Source: Mnemiopsis leidyi
Lineage: Eukaryota > Ctenophora > Tentaculata > Lobata > Bolinopsidae
Direction: 5' to 3'
Length of the DNA stretch: 36,498 nucleotides
Assembly (NCBI GenBank): GCA_000226015.1
Contig: JH153568.1
Span: 11,394 to 47,891, forward strand
How positions within the stretch are numbered: position 1 is the stretch's first letter; every line of letters begins with the position of its first letter. The notes beneath the pieces are model-generated. The model was not told the DNA's origin and did no database searches. It saw only the letters and a list, made by a program, of their open reading frames with translations. The position numbers were made by a program, and so were the translations under genes. This document shows, piece by piece, positions 1 to 12,462 of this stretch.

Positions 1-188
1 ACAAAGTAGCTCGTCGAAATGCTTTCAAATTAATTATCCAATAATAATAAAAGTTGTTTCATTGTATTCGGAGTAACTATCAGATTGCCGGTTGAATAAG
101 GCCAAGATTTCAATAATACACATCATAGAGGAACAACGCAGTAGCGCTCGATTTTACAAAGGAAAATATTTTCGACATTCATCGCGCG

Positions 189-827
189 GGAGAGCAAAAA
201 ACTGCGAGCCGCGCGCGGGTCGGGTAACACCTCGACAAAATTATAAAGAAATATATAGCGCTGCGACATTTGCCTGGGAACCTCAGTCTTTTGTTGCTCT
301 TTTGAGAGCCATGCAGCGCCCGGTAATGCAACATTCACCAACTTTGTGCTTGCTAAACTAACATAGCCCTGCACTGACGCGGACGCTTGTGCTGCGCGCG
401 CCATTGCTAAACTTTGCCTAGCCTTGGCCTTGCGCTGCGGCCCATTTCAATTTTTAAATTAAATTTTCAATTGGTGCCACGCCCCCGGAAAATTGTCGCG
501 GTGATACCCGACTTACGCAGCAATAGCTGAACGTTTCGTTAAAGAACGTTAAACGGATATAATCTCGTCAACCGGAAAAGGGCCGGGTCACAACGTGAAA
601 CAAGCGCGCGCCACAGGGCTATGTTGGCTTAGCAATGCAACGAGCGCCGCGGCCCTATCGGGATTGACGAGATTATATCCGTCTAACGTTCTAACGAAAC
701 GATCAGCTTTAGCTGCGTGAGTCGGGTATCACCGCGACAATATCTGATATCGGGACGCACATAGCCATAGGACATTTGTCGAGGTGTTACCCGACCCGCG
801 CGCGCGGCTCGCAGCTTGCTGCTCTCC
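189..827. repeat. GC-rich composite foldback element
   Basis: Two sets of inverted arms are visible. The outer arms are about 189-239 and 775-827, both containing a cggg-taacacctcgaca type block next to a run of CG dinucleotides. The inner arms are about 493-571 and 664-740; they share the block gattatatccgtctaacgtt and the block gtcgcggtgatacccgac in opposite orientation. A third weaker pair (347-372 and 612-637, around catagccctg) is not nested with the others, so the unit is composite. There is no convincing transposase ORF; the ORFs of about 90 codons here are by-products of CG-rich sequence. It looks like a non-autonomous inverted-repeat DNA element or several nested ones; I cannot name the family. 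Confidence 0.7.
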
Positions 828-834
828 TGGCCGC

Positions 835-876
835 GTTTCGTTAGAACGTTAGACTTAGACGGATATCATCTCGTCA
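835..876 (-). repeat. extra copy of the foldback arm block
   Basis: The segment reads as cgttagaacgttagac followed by a near-copy of the cggatataatctcgtca block of the 493-571 arm, in the same orientation as that left arm. It lies directly outside the outer right arm of the foldback, so it is either a nested insertion or a duplicated arm. Confidence 0.6.
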
Positions 877-1169
877 AATGGGACATAGGTTGTCTGTTGT
901 AGGCGTCGCGTGAGCTTTTGTGTTTTGCGTCGCGCGAAGCTCGCACAGGGATATGAGTCTTTAGCAAACTTTGTGCTTACGCCTTGAAGAAATAACAGAG
1001 TGCAGACGCGCATCGCCCATTTAGGGTCGGACAAAGTCTACTAGACAATAAATTAATTAATTAAATGCATAATGCAATGTGGATTGTGTGTTCATACTAT
1101 GTAGTAGGGACGGTGAATCCCACCTCAATGATAAACTTTCATTTGACACATCGAATTCGAAGGATTTAG

Positions 1170-1257
1170 TTGTAGGTTGATAACCTACTGTCGCGGCCAT
1201 CACGCGCTGTCACGCATTTCTGGCCTGAAGAAATTCTAGACGCGCATCGCCCGTTGA
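1170..1257 (-). repeat. dispersed GC-rich repeat, copy 1
   Basis: Reading the minus strand gives the same ordered blocks as copies at 13970-14072 and 35810-35922: gatgcgcgtctagaatttc, ggccagaaatgcgtgacag, gcgtgatggccgcgacag, then the near-palindrome gtaggttatcaacctac. No coding potential. It belongs to the repeat set that surrounds the gene blocks of this window. Confidence 0.75.
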
Positions 1258-1375
1258 AGGATTTAGGCGTCTACATTTGATTTTAAATAAAATTTGGAGG
1301 CTTATAGCATATAGTAACTCTTATAACTATACTTAGATAATCTATCATTATTCCTGATTGCATTGAACATTTTTT

Positions 1376-1434
1376 GAAGAGATTATATCCGTCTAACGTT
1401 TGAGCTGCGAGAGTGGGCTAGCACCGCGACAAAA
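1376..1434 (+). repeat. solo foldback arm
   Basis: This matches the right inner arm of the 189-827 foldback (664-740): gattatatccgtctaacgtt, then gctgcgagagtgggctagc, then accgcgacaa. Only one arm is present, so it is a solo or decayed copy. Confidence 0.6.
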
Positions 1435-1860
1435 CATTTTTGAACGGCAAATTCATACAAAATAGCTCAAACAGTGCTTTTTAAACAGATAAAATTGAAA
1501 ATATGATAAGAATAAAGATTGAGGTGGCTCAAATTATATAGATTACATCGACTTTCACAAAGTTTCTAGAAATCTGCACTTGCAATTTGTATACAATGTA
1601 CAAGTACAAAAAGTAATTTCAGAAATAGTCTATTCAGCATTGAATCGAAGACAGCATAACCTAAACTCAAACAGTAGAAAATATTTGTGTGATAAAAGTA
1701 ATTAAGTCCAATAGGACTTTTGAAAATGTAAACGTTCATGAAAATCAGCCTCCAACCCGAAGCAATTTACACGTCTGTAAAAAATCAAAAGCAGTAATAG
1801 CAATAACTCATTAACATTACAGAATGCAGAAGGATCTTGACTATTGTCTTAATAATTTAC
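1435..1860. other. intergenic, nothing recognised
   Basis: AT-rich sequence downstream (in the minus-strand sense) of the TATDN2 stop codon. It should hold the TATDN2 3'UTR, but I saw no convincing AATAAA on the minus strand close to the stop and no other structure. Confidence 0.5.
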
Positions 1861-4800
1861 TCAAATACCATACATATTAGTCACATTCTTCCTGACTTGA
1901 ATCAACACATCATCCAGTTCAATTCGTCTGATTTCAGCTATTTTGGCCGCCACCCAGAGGCCCATAGCGGGGCTAGCCGACCTCGGAGAATCTTGGTCGA
2001 CTGAACCAGCGTTGTTTGGTTTCATGTAAGGAGCGTCAGTTTCGATAAGGAGTCTTTCCAGGGGGATTTTCCTGGCAACTTCCCGGACGTCAGATGCTGT
2101 TCCGAACGTTACCAAACCTAAAAACAGAAAAGATGGATTAAAGAGAAAAGATGGGTAGAATACTTGGAGTATTAAAAACAGTACATAAGTTGTATGTTAA
2201 AGAACTTCAACACACACGCATTTCAGTTCTGGACGCCCTTAAACTTTTTTGTTGGGTCTATCAGTACATACTATCCGATCTTATGGTATGCTTGGTTGTA
2301 AGACCATAATTAGAGCAGCAGAGTGTAGATTTTAGAAATATTATTACAGTAAAACCTCTATTTACCGGGCCTCTCGGGGGTAGGGAGAAGGCCCGGTAAA
2401 TCGAGGGACACTGTAAACCAAATCGTCCTATTAAAGTTATTAAGCCCTTCGTGAGATTGTGATCGCACTTTCAACTTAATTAGTCATCAGCAATAACAAT
2501 AAGCAAGTTAAAATTAATTATGTTTAGAGCGTGACAAAAGCCATGGTGCAAACGAACGATTTTCCAGCTTATTAACAGCTGTCTACTGAACACGTGCCAC
2601 ATGTAATACCTAATCAGATATGTGTACAACACAGTGTTATCTGCCCTACCTTATCAATGCTTGCAATCGCGGTGTCACTGGATTTTCCAGCTTGATAAAA
2701 TAATAATGATCATCAGTATTTTTGAGTTACATTTAAGGTATCATTTGTATTAGTTACAACTTAAAAGTTTACTGCTGAGGAACACAGAACTGCAGAAGAA
2801 TAGATGACCTCAGGAGAACAAGAGAAAATATCAGGGGGCGAACAATAATTATTTCTAAGGCGGAGTAGCAGCGAATGTTAATAGTCATGGTAGGGAGGTT
2901 ATGATCGTATAAACGAAGTATTCTGAGATATAATGTAGACAAGGAAATAAGCGGCAAAACAGTCTTTTCGTGTTATAAAACACTTCTGAACAGACCGAAA
3001 TTTTCATGGTTCTTTCTCTAGACAAAGGTCAAGGAGCGCGTTGTCAGAATGTGACAGGATTCTACTTGTACAATGAAGAAGAGTTAGTTACTGATCACAG
3101 CTTACAGACTACAAATGCATAATATTTGGATGCTACTGTTTCAGAGTTAAAAAGAAAGAACACATGTATCGTCCGAAGTGCATTTATCAAGCATCATAGA
3201 ATCAGTGCAACTTAGTTACAGGACACCTGAAGCTCGGATTTCGGAACATTGGAAACATCTGTTATCATTCTTATTTTCCAGACAGGTTAATGACAGGAGA
3301 AGCCAGTATGGATTGCAAACGAAGACGCAATATCATTTCCTGTTCATCTAAATCACAATGCGCACAGTTGATACGCACGTGACGCGCGAAAATAGGGGTA
3401 CTTTTCTTAAATCTAAAGACAAAATCCGCTAGTATCTTGGCTACATTTGGGAAAAGGAGGTAATGGTCAGTGATGAACATCATCATTTTGGCAGGTCACA
3501 CGCATAGTAGATTATACCTGTTTGAAAAAAACAAAGCGACAGACAAACCTGTGACGCCAAGATACATGTTTGGGAAGTATTCCAGCATTTTCCAGGCAGT
3601 ATTCCACGATCCACTGTAGCAATGAAAGTGGATTTTGTGGTCTTTTGGAGCTTTAGCCTGACAGGGTATTAGTAAGTAAATGCACTGGTAAACTTCAACT
3701 TCAAAAGATTGAAATAATGCTCCACAAAACAATTTCAAATCATTTCATTAAACCGATCATGCCAAACGATCAATAACTGTTACCTTCATGATCTCAAAAG
3801 CATCCATCTCTGCTCCACGTGCATGAATAACAAAGGGTTTGTTCAACTTCAGCGCATGTTTTATCTGCGCAAGAAACGCGTCTTTCTGCATCTCAATAAC
3901 ATCAGGACTCGTTTCCATCTGTCCCTTCCCATAGTCAAGACCCATTTCGCCCCACGCCACACATTTGGGGTGAGAACAAGCTCGAATTAGATCCCTCTCA
4001 ATCTCAGGAGACCACATTTTAGCGTTATGGGGGTGCAGACCAAACGCGCCCCATACCCCATCTTCAGTGAGAATATCTTCATACATCTGATATTCCCCCC
4101 ACGCTGGGGGGTCACAGAAGTTCGCTACACACCCTGAAAAGTTCTTGGGAAAGTCCTTGCTCTCGACGTAGGAAGCGAATGTCCCGAAGTTTCGTTCCCT
4201 CACAAATAAGTAGTCAATGTGGCAATGAGAGTCGATAAACGGTACTTTCGATTCGGGAAATTGGTTGGCTCTACACTTCGTTTTGAAGGGAAATATGGGG
4301 ACTATTTTCTCTGGGGCAGGAGACACTTTTCTAGACTTGGTGTCCTCAAGGACGGCCAGCGCGCCAGAGTGCGCTCTCATTTCCTCGCCATCGTCCGAGA
4401 ACGAGTCAGAATCATTTGATTTCAAACTCAATAACTGCTCCTTAGACAGCGGTCCATCACGACTTTCACGACCTTCGTGTGAAGAGCGTGTATCGGTCTT
4501 TACACGTTTTTGTACTGGTTTCTTAACTTCGCTCGCTCCAGAATCATCTGATGCTGTATGGTGATCACGTTTGACTTCTGTCTTGTTCTTTTCTGAGGAT
4601 CTTCTGCTAGTTTGACGTTTTGGGGCTACTTTAGCTGGAGCTGGGTTTGAGGCAGGGATGGGTTTGGAATCGTATTTTTCTCGAATGTCGATAAATTTCT
4701 TCTTCTGAACGACTTCTTCCTCTGATTCACTGCCGGAGTCACTCCCACTGCTGGAGGAAGATCCATCTTCGTCTGAAGACGACGACGAACCTGATTCTTC

Positions 4801-5766
4801 CTTTTCTTCCTCGGCCGACATAGGCTCTTCTTTAGGCTCAGGTTTAACCTCCTCAACCTCCATTTCCTTCACACTGGCAGATTCACTTTCACTTTCACTA
4901 TCTGATTTCTCCTTTATTGGAACCTCTTCTCTCTCCTCCACCTCTTCCTCTTCCACCTCCTCTTCCTCCTCTCCTCCTTCCTCCTCACCAGAACTATCAA
5001 ACCTGATCACAGAACCGGTAGTTGTTCTCTTAATTCCAGAAACTTCCTTCAAAAGTTCCTCCTCCTCTTCCACATTGTGAACAGGAGAAAGCGGAATATT
5101 TTCATGTTCCGGCGGGCGTGTCTTCTTCCGCTTGCTCTCCGTTGTGGGCCGTTTGATCGAGAATCTAAGATCTTCCTTTGTCTTATACTGAGGTATGAGG
5201 GGAGCGGCTAACGGTCTGGATTTCATCTGGAACCTCAAGTCGCCCGGTTTTGTAATAGTTTTCTGGATGTTTAACGACCTAGAGATTCCTTGATCCGATG
5301 ATCTGCGTTTTGACTTTTTAGGTTTACCGTAGTCCACCTGGATGGTTAACGGCTCGTCAAGATCTGAATAGTTACCCCGACCGTCAGACTCGCTGTCGGA
5401 CACGACTAAACGTGTTCGCTTCGTCTTTATCGCTATGTTCGGATAAACGGGACGCTCGTCAAACTTCCCCTCTCCGCGGAGATAACTGTCAGTCCTTCTG
5501 GAGGGTTCGTTACGTTCCAGCAGTTTGGAAACTTTGATCTTGGCTGGACGGGAAAGACGAGAATGTGCGGGGCTTCTAACTCGGGAATCTGGGTTACTCA
5601 GCCGGGATTGGGGGTGTCCTCGGTTTGACACACGGAGTTTTATCCCGACATCTGATCCGAATTCGGGAAGTTCGCCTGATTTTCCGTTACCGAGTTTCGG
5701 GCAGTCCAGAGACGAGTGACCGACATCGTCGCAGTTTGGACATTTCCGGGAACGCAACTTGTCCAT
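1861..5766 (-). CDS. TATDN2: TatD-type nuclease, TATDN2-like
   Basis: Putative metal-dependent deoxyribonuclease of the TatD amidohydrolase-fold family. Three coding exons on the minus strand: 5766-3784, 3657-3549 and 2117-1861; phases close to 782 aa (human TATDN2 is close in size). The N-terminus carries a CCHC zinc knuckle (C9, C12, H17, C22). Residues about 25-500 are charged and low in complexity (Ser/Arg, Glu and Ser/Asp runs), as in TATDN2. The TatD domain spans about 510-782 and keeps the metal-binding and catalytic positions: HCH at 514-516 after FIDS, E607 in WGEMGLDYG, H648 in FVIHA, H673 in HFHCYSG and D725 in IETDAPY. The start was chosen at MDKLRSRKCPNC because an acceptor-like ttttccag lies 10 nt upstream; the longer frame to 5904 crosses it. 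Intron 2 (2118-3548) holds a palindromic MITE and otherwise nothing recognised. Confidence 0.93.
2345..2415. mobile_element. palindromic pogo/Tc1-like MITE
   Basis: A 67-bp unit (2347-2413) begins CAGTAAAACCTC and ends with the complement of CAGTGTCCCTC. It is flanked on both sides by TA (2345-2346 and 2414-2415), the target duplication used by Tc1/mariner/pogo elements. The centre is a perfect 12-bp stem, atttaccgggcc pairing with ggcccggtaaat around an 18-nt loop. It is essentially two terminal repeats joined head to head and lies in TATDN2 intron 2. Confidence 0.75.
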
Positions 5767-6190
5767 TATTTTGTACCTGGAAAAAGTGCCGTTCGTTAGA
5801 GATTCGTAGTTAAGTACCGTTCTTCGAGACCTGTTTGAATATTGACAGTTTCGATGAAAGATTAGGGTTAAAGACCATTGCATTTCTAAGATTATAAGAA
5901 ACACAATTCTGCAATCTTAAGGTCAAATTTATATTTTACAGATCGAAAAAATTCCAAAAACAACAACTGAAGCATCGTCACGAATCATAATAGCAGTAAT
6001 CTACACGAAAATAGTTGTAGCTTAATCCCCATTCATAACAGAAAAATCATTTCAAACAAAAACTACACAGAAAACAAGGGAAAAACTTCCAAAATACTTT
6101 TGAGTTTCTAACTATAAGGTCTTAGCTCAGCTAAAGTATGATCATTCAGTCGTAAATTCCCTCAACAAACAATGGACTTGAATTTGTCCT
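5767..6190 (-). other. short HGS-TATDN2 intergenic gap
   Basis: About 425 bp separate the HGS stop (6191) from the TATDN2 start (5766), both on the minus strand. The gap must hold the HGS 3'UTR and the TATDN2 5' region. No minus-strand AATAAA is visible. A ctttttccag acceptor-like site lies at about 5777-5786, so either a 5'UTR intron or a trans-splice site is plausible. The spacing would suit an operon-like arrangement, but that is inference only. Confidence 0.55.
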
Positions 6191-9100
6191 TCAGAACGAT
6201 ATCAAGTCAGCAACAGGAGGGTCTTCGCGTCGCTCGCGTTGCGCAGGCTGGGGCAGCGCCTCGGTAGGAACAGCTGGAGCGTTGTTTAGAGCACTCATAA
6301 CGTCCCGGTTAGAAAGCGGTGCCTGAGGCTGTGGGTAAGTGGAGGTTGGAGGAGGTGCAGCCGGTTCCTGACAAAAAATAAAAATTAGGGGAAAAATTAA
6401 TTTTAAAGGTGACGCACAATTAATTTTAAAGTTACACTTGAAGTGCGAAATAAATATTCCGTTACATGTGCACTGTAATAAACTAGCCTAAATTGGAACT
6501 CAAATTTTTTAAGTTCCAAAAATCCGCACCTGTGGAGGATGTTGCGAGACGGGTGGAGGTTGCTGGTGTTGGGGCGGCTCCTGCACTTCATGTTGTTGAA
6601 GAGGACGGGGCGCGTACTGCTGGGGTCCAGGTTGTTGTCCTGGATATCCCATCATGTGTCCAGGGTGTCCCATTCCTTGAGGTGGCTGCGCCATACTTTG
6701 AGGTGGTTGTCCTTGGGGCGGTTGTCCCATTGATACAGGCGGTTGTCCCATTGACTGTGGCGGATGTCCCATAACTTGAGGCAGATGTCCCATTGATTGA
6801 GGCGGATGTCCCATATGATGCTGAGGAGGGCCGTAATGTTGTTCCATCATGGCTCTAGCTCCAGGAGGCGGGCCCATGTACTGCGGAAGAGATGTGTAGA
6901 CCCCGGGGGGCTGCCCCATAGGAGGGTGCCCCATCTGCTGGGGCGGTAGTTGGCGGTAAACAGGATGCTGGTAGGTAGGTTGAGGTTGAGGTTGTGTAAC
7001 TCCTACTGCTGGCTGTGGGGCTACCTGTGTGGAATGTCAGGGCTAGGATTGTATAGATCAATTTTCGGTGACAAGGAAGATTCTGTCTGAAGTTTGCCGG
7101 ATCTATTCAAATTTGGGAAATTTAACCTCAACTAAAATTACAAAATCTGAACTTACGTAGTTGCTAGGATTTACATGGGTGCTCATGACAACGGGAGGAG
7201 CAGGCGCCGCACTGACCGGCTGCGCAGTCGAACCCGGCGCCACGCTGACTGCTTGTGCGGCAGCACTTATTGCTGCCGCTTTCGCAGACTCTCGGTCAAA
7301 CACTGCTTGTTCGTGTCTTCTTTTCAGTTCCTCCTGTAAAGTTGTACGGTCACATTTAATCTGTTTATAAATTTTTTAGATAAACAAGAACATGGATGTT
7401 TCCATAAACAATTTTTAAATAACCCATCTTAAAGCTAACACCCTTTTGCATGCAACAAGTTACAGTCAAATAAATTATGAACTTGACTAAACTAACCTGG
7501 TATTTGAGCTGCTCCATTTTCTGTTGTCTCAACAGTTCCAGTTTCTGTTCCATCTGCAGCCTCATCAGTACGCTCTGCTCCTCTTCTTGTTGTCGGACCT
7601 ATAAAACACGAGTGTAATTCTATGTTTAGTTGTTACAGAGTCATTACAAAGTACTTCTGCTTCGAATTTTATTGAATCTTAAATATTTTGTAATCTCGGA
7701 GCGAAAATCGTTCTTTTGATAACGGTTAGAGTTGAAAGTAGTTCGTTTGGTTACTTTAAATCATCGAGAAGCCGTTTGTGATTTCCTTGTCATGCAAATA
7801 AAAGGCTGATAAACGACTGCCACAAAATTTCCCTGCCAAAATTGGTGGCCCACCAAAAGTCCTACCGGTCGAAGTTTAAGTGAGAACAATTTTCTATCCA
7901 TATTGAAGACAAATGTGATAAAAAAGGAAGACCCACCTTCTCTAGATGCTCCTCCCTCATCTTGTTGAGACTCTCTCTAGCCTGCTGACACGTGCCTATC
8001 TTCTCCAGAAGAAGTTTCTGTGTCTTCATTTTCCGTTCTGTGTCCTCAATGTCGGTAACAAGTTTGGGGTGGAGCGCGGTCAGGGATGCTAGGAGTGTCT
8101 GGATGTGGGGGTCTGTTCCTACATGCTGACCTGGGGGGGGGGTGTTAGATATATTGTCACAGGAAGAAGGCTGTAAAATTAGAAAACCGTAAAATTTGTA
8201 AGTTTCAAAACGATTATCAATGTAGCGGCGTGGAGACTGGAGCTAGAGATAAGGCAACAAATTTAAACTAAAAAGAAGTAAAACGTAACCACCACTTTAC
8301 CTTTCATGGCAGCTTGGTTGAGTTTCCTCATTAACATTTCAGTAAGATCCTTTATCTGTTGGGTGTAAGCGTTATCAGCCGGGGGCTCCTCCATAGGCTG
8401 TACCTGGGGCTAGTGTGAAGTTTTGGTTAGATCTGTTTTACTTGTACATCTTGAGTTTTTACATAGAAGGTAAGAAAACATCTTGTACAACAAATTAAAC
8501 TCCTTTAACGTGGATTTTATTAGGAGATTTAAGAAAATGAAATTCAAAGGAAACTATTTATCAGTTCCTAATTAACTTCACTAATTAACTATCTTCTTAC
8601 CTGGTAAGCTTGTTGTATAGGTTGATGTGAAGGGGGAGATACCGCAGTAGCTGTAGGTTGGGAGTTTACAGTAGGATAAAGTCCGTTAGGTACAACCTGT
8701 GTAGTGTTATATCTAACTACTATTAATACAAATACAGCTATATACAGCTAAATACAGATTACAGCTATAATACAATGAGCACTGGTTTGTACAAATGTGT
8801 ATGCTAAAGTTGCAAATGTGATAATGCAATGTGACAAAAATCGAAAGATGCGAGATACAAAATACAAAGGGCTTAGGGCAAGGAAGAAGTTGTTTCAAAC
8901 CATTTTAAATTTTTTCAAGTAAAAGCAGAAACTTTTTTTCAATGCAAACCAGGTGGGTTTGCGGAATTTACAAAAAGTATGTAAAGTTTGTAGAAATAAA
9001 AGAAGACACTCACAGCAACATTAGAAAGGTCAGGATAGTACATTGCCTGAGGTGCTACCTGTTCCTTGAACGGTTTGATGTGTTCGACCTCTGCGTAGAG

Positions 9101-11939
9101 GTTCTCTGCGGGCGCAGAGGACTCCGTCACTGGAGTCGGGGCACGCGCCTGTGGGTAAATGTGAATTTAAAGGAGCTTGATTTTCTTCAGACTTTGATGG
9201 TTGCTGAATGCTGAGTTTTCCTTGGTCATCAAGGGAGGGCATTGGACATTTAAGTTTACCTTATTTAAGTTTACCTTATAAATAGGACGTTCTCTAGAAA
9301 GAAATTGTGTCACATATATGAAGAAGAAACTGTATTCTCAGCTGAGCACGATAAAAAAGGCACTTACAGCAGGGCCGGCCTCTTGTTGAGACAGAGACAG
9401 GGCAATAGCCAGGTCTAACTCTTCCTTCTCCTTCAGTTCCAGTTCTTTCTGTTTCCTTTTTGCTTCTTCATTCTCCACCTAAATTACATTGTGTTTTATT
9501 GATTAAAAATTTCTTGGGTATATTACATGTCATACGGTACTTCAATCCTTAAATCTACTACATCATAAATGTAGCCAATATAGAATTTGATGCCACCACC
9601 CGACCAGCGATCACCCGAGACTGGAACTCAAAATCATCCAACACGCGTCAACAACAACGGATAGGACAATCATAGAGGCAAGGGTGATTTTGGAAACCAA
9701 GCCTGACCTCAATAATAGCGAGGAACAATCAGAAAAATTTACAGTTTATGCAGTCGCTTTTATAAGTTGCACAGGTTCACGACATTTTTCTGTTATTCGA
9801 ATTTCCATTATTTGACTGTCCGTTATTCAGTTGAAGATAAGATAGAATTATAAAAGCCTTGAACCTTATTTTAGATTGTCAAATTTCTTACTTGATCGCA
9901 AATTAGTTTCTGGGCGTTTATTGATTTATCTATTATCATTTCAGTGAATGAATATGAACTTGTCAGTTCGAAATATTTGACGAAAAGTTTCCTTAAAACG
10001 CATTTTTAAATCAACGGAGAAAAACAGTTCAAAGTTACTAAATTTGAAGAATGAGACTTAACTAACTTGCTGCTATCAGAGATCCTGATATAGAAAATTT
10101 ACATCTCAGATATTATTAATATTAATCCGTAAATTCATGTTACAGTTAATTTGTAACTGATAAAGTGTAAGTTCATGGTTAGATTAAAAGTAGATACAAC
10201 TCTAAGTTTTTCTGTCTTAATACCTGTGGGTTAACAGCAGGTTGTCTATTACTGGTAGAAGAAGAGGAACTACTGGCAGTTCCAGACGCGGCGGAGTCTC
10301 CAGCTTTGTTGCCAACTTTACTAGCGCAGATAGAACACACTCTTACCTGGGTGAATATACATATTTGGGTGTTGTAGAACAGTTTCTGTATGAAAAAATT
10401 TAGGGTACAGTGTGTCCACAAGGGTCAATGAAATATAAAACCAAAATAAAGCATCAAGGAACTTAATTCAAATTATCTTTAAAACTGACCTCTTTTTCAA
10501 TACCAAAATGAGGGAGAGGCAAGCGCTCAGCAGTACACTCGGCACAGAAGATCTGACCGCAGTTTCTACAGTGATGTTTCCGTTTGGTGATAGTAAAGAG
10601 TTGCCTACAGAGATGACACATTCTTCCATCCTCCCATTCTGGTGCCTGGGAGAGTTGATGTTCAGAGTTCAGGATATAATTTAGAGTTTAGGGTGTAATT
10701 TAGAGTTCAGCGTTTAATCAACCTAACAAAGGAACATTTGGACTTGTTTACATCAGCTTATCAACGAAGTTTATTACTCAGAAGCCAAATTTATAATTTG
10801 AAACGAATCCAAAATCGTGCTGAGTAATTTTAACAAGCTTACTTTTTTCAGCATTTTACAGCTTCTTTATTTGTTGGAATAACAACTGATTTTTGTTTCT
10901 ATTTCTGAATAAAAACGCTTGAAGAGTTATTCTTACCCGGGCTGCATCAAATATGTCCTCAGAACTGTTAAGCTCAGGAAACTGAAAACCTTCCCCTTTG
11001 AGAGCATCATAAGCTTCTTTCACAGAATTGTAACGGTACTCTCCTTTGAAAACCTCATTCCAGGATGCCACTAAGGATAACACTTTCGTTCTCACTGTTG
11101 CATAGCCAGTCTGCAATCAAAAATAAATCAAAACTCCAGAAGATCGAGAGGAACAGAATTATTTGGCAAGACAATCTTAAAAAACTTACAGAAAGAAGGC
11201 ACAGCAAGTTGTAAGTGATACAGTGAATTATAACAACAATTTGAATACGTCTCTTACCCTAACAAGTTCTTTAAGTTCCTCCAAGAACTCATACTGTGTA
11301 ACTTGCTCATGCATGGGCTGCCCACAATTCTTTACCAAACACTCAAGCACCAGCAGAGAGTTCATCACAACTTGTGAGTTTCTGTGGAACAGAAGCTTGC
11401 GGATTGCAGACAGGGCTGAACTTGGAGATGTCTGTGGAAATTAAGAGAACTGTCAGACATTGTCACATTTGACAGCAATAATTGATTAAACACCATCAGA
11501 GCTTCATTATCTTTACAGTACAAGCTTTTGTATAAACAGGATATAATGTGAAACAGAGTTTGAAAACATAAATGCCAGTTTAACATACAGCTTACCTCCT
11601 GCTGTCTAACAAGATCACACATGGCCAACATGCCCACCCAATCAGGCTCTGTGACTTGTTCATCTGTAGCTTTACCTGCAAAACAACAGTAGTGAAGAGG
11701 AGGATAAAACAATTTAAAATGAGTAAGGGCTAAAGAGGATGTATTTGAAAATGCCAATCTTGTTTTTGACATAATCTCGCAATATCCTTAGCAGGGAAGA
11801 CACTTACAAGACAACATTAGCAATATGAAGATGCTTTTACTTAAAATCGTTATTATATAAAGTTCAAATTCACTGTCTCAATATGATTAAAAGTTTACTC
11901 ACTTAGAAGTCTTTCAAACTGAGAACCAAATATCGGCAT
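6191..11939 (-). CDS. HGS: ESCRT-0 subunit Hrs (VHS-FYVE-UIM)
   Basis: Hrs binds PI3P and ubiquitinated cargo on early endosomes and with STAM forms ESCRT-0. Fifteen coding exons: 11939-11903, 11675-11596, 11431-11258, 11110-10937, 10645-10490, 10346-10224, 9478-9368, 9148-9014, 8696-8601, 8403-8301, 8130-7937, 7598-7497, 7333-7157, 7024-6530, 6367-6191; total 777 aa, all phases consistent. The VHS domain is about 5-145 (FERLL, EPDWVGMLAMCDLVRQQ). The FYVE finger is about 156-220, with WED, RKHHCRNCG, FCAEC and RVCSIC. A UIM lies at about 266-282 (EELDLAIALSLSQQ). Residues 375-515 are the helical/coiled-coil part that binds STAM in the family. The C-terminus is Pro/Gln-rich with repeated MGHPPQ/MGQPP units. 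The protein ends in DLISF, a clathrin-box-like motif like the LISFD end of human HGS. The first intron begins 12 codons in. Longest introns: 8697-9013, 9479-10223; nothing recognised inside. Confidence 0.96.
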
Positions 11940-12050
11940 TGTAACTCACTAATTGGAATAGAGGAGGATTAGTAAAGGACTGGTAATAAACGGCAACAAG
12001 TTCTCAGTGGATTGGCAATGTCACCCCATTCATCAAGACAGCCAATCGCT

Positions 12051-12170
12051 GTTACATGGTATAAAAGATTTGTGACAAAATTGTCCCGTATTCTGATGAT
12101 GATTTGGCGCCCCCTTTTGAAAACACCCTCCGCTGTAGCCGGCTCTCACAGGGCATTGTTGCCTCACTGG
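12051..12170 (+). repeat. fragment related to the hAT-like MITE
   Basis: Positions about 12077-12117 resemble the 3' part of the hAT-like copy at 14933-15177 (gatgatttggcgccccc and the preceding cccgtatt block). A second short motif, ggtataaa-atttgtgac followed by the ctcc/ttcg-gctgta block (12058-12140), recurs at about 12927-12972. Boundaries are unclear; it looks like a divergent member or mosaic of the same element family in the HGS upstream region. Confidence 0.45.
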
Positions 12171-12462
12171 AGCAAATCAGCATATAATGCGTTTGTCCCA
12201 ACAGATATCAATATGGTTTCAATCTCGATGCAAAATCACGTTCTAAAATTACATACTGATCCGTGGGGGCTATATATAGGGCACATGTGCATCAAGGATG
12301 CTTGAGTGGAAATTAATTCAACACTACAAATTGAGTAGAAGGTGTTAATTATTTAGAGAACAAAAGGAAGCACAATAGCTTTCTAAAAGATAATGCTTTT
12401 GTAGCTAAAAAGAAATTTATCAATATTAATTAGATATTAGGATAAATTTTATTAAATTTTGC

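Noticed and set aside
92..404. ORFs of about 90 codons at the window start
   Set aside because: They lie in CG-rich inverted repeat DNA and have no recognisable protein features.
4219..4564. Plus-strand ORFs opposite TATDN2
   Set aside because: Shadows of the long TATDN2 exon, whose motifs are clear on the minus strand.
12050..12280. tataaa and tatatata words as promoters upstream of HGS
   Set aside because: The first is inside a repeat fragment with a copy near 12927; AT-rich DNA gives such words by chance and the strand does not fit.
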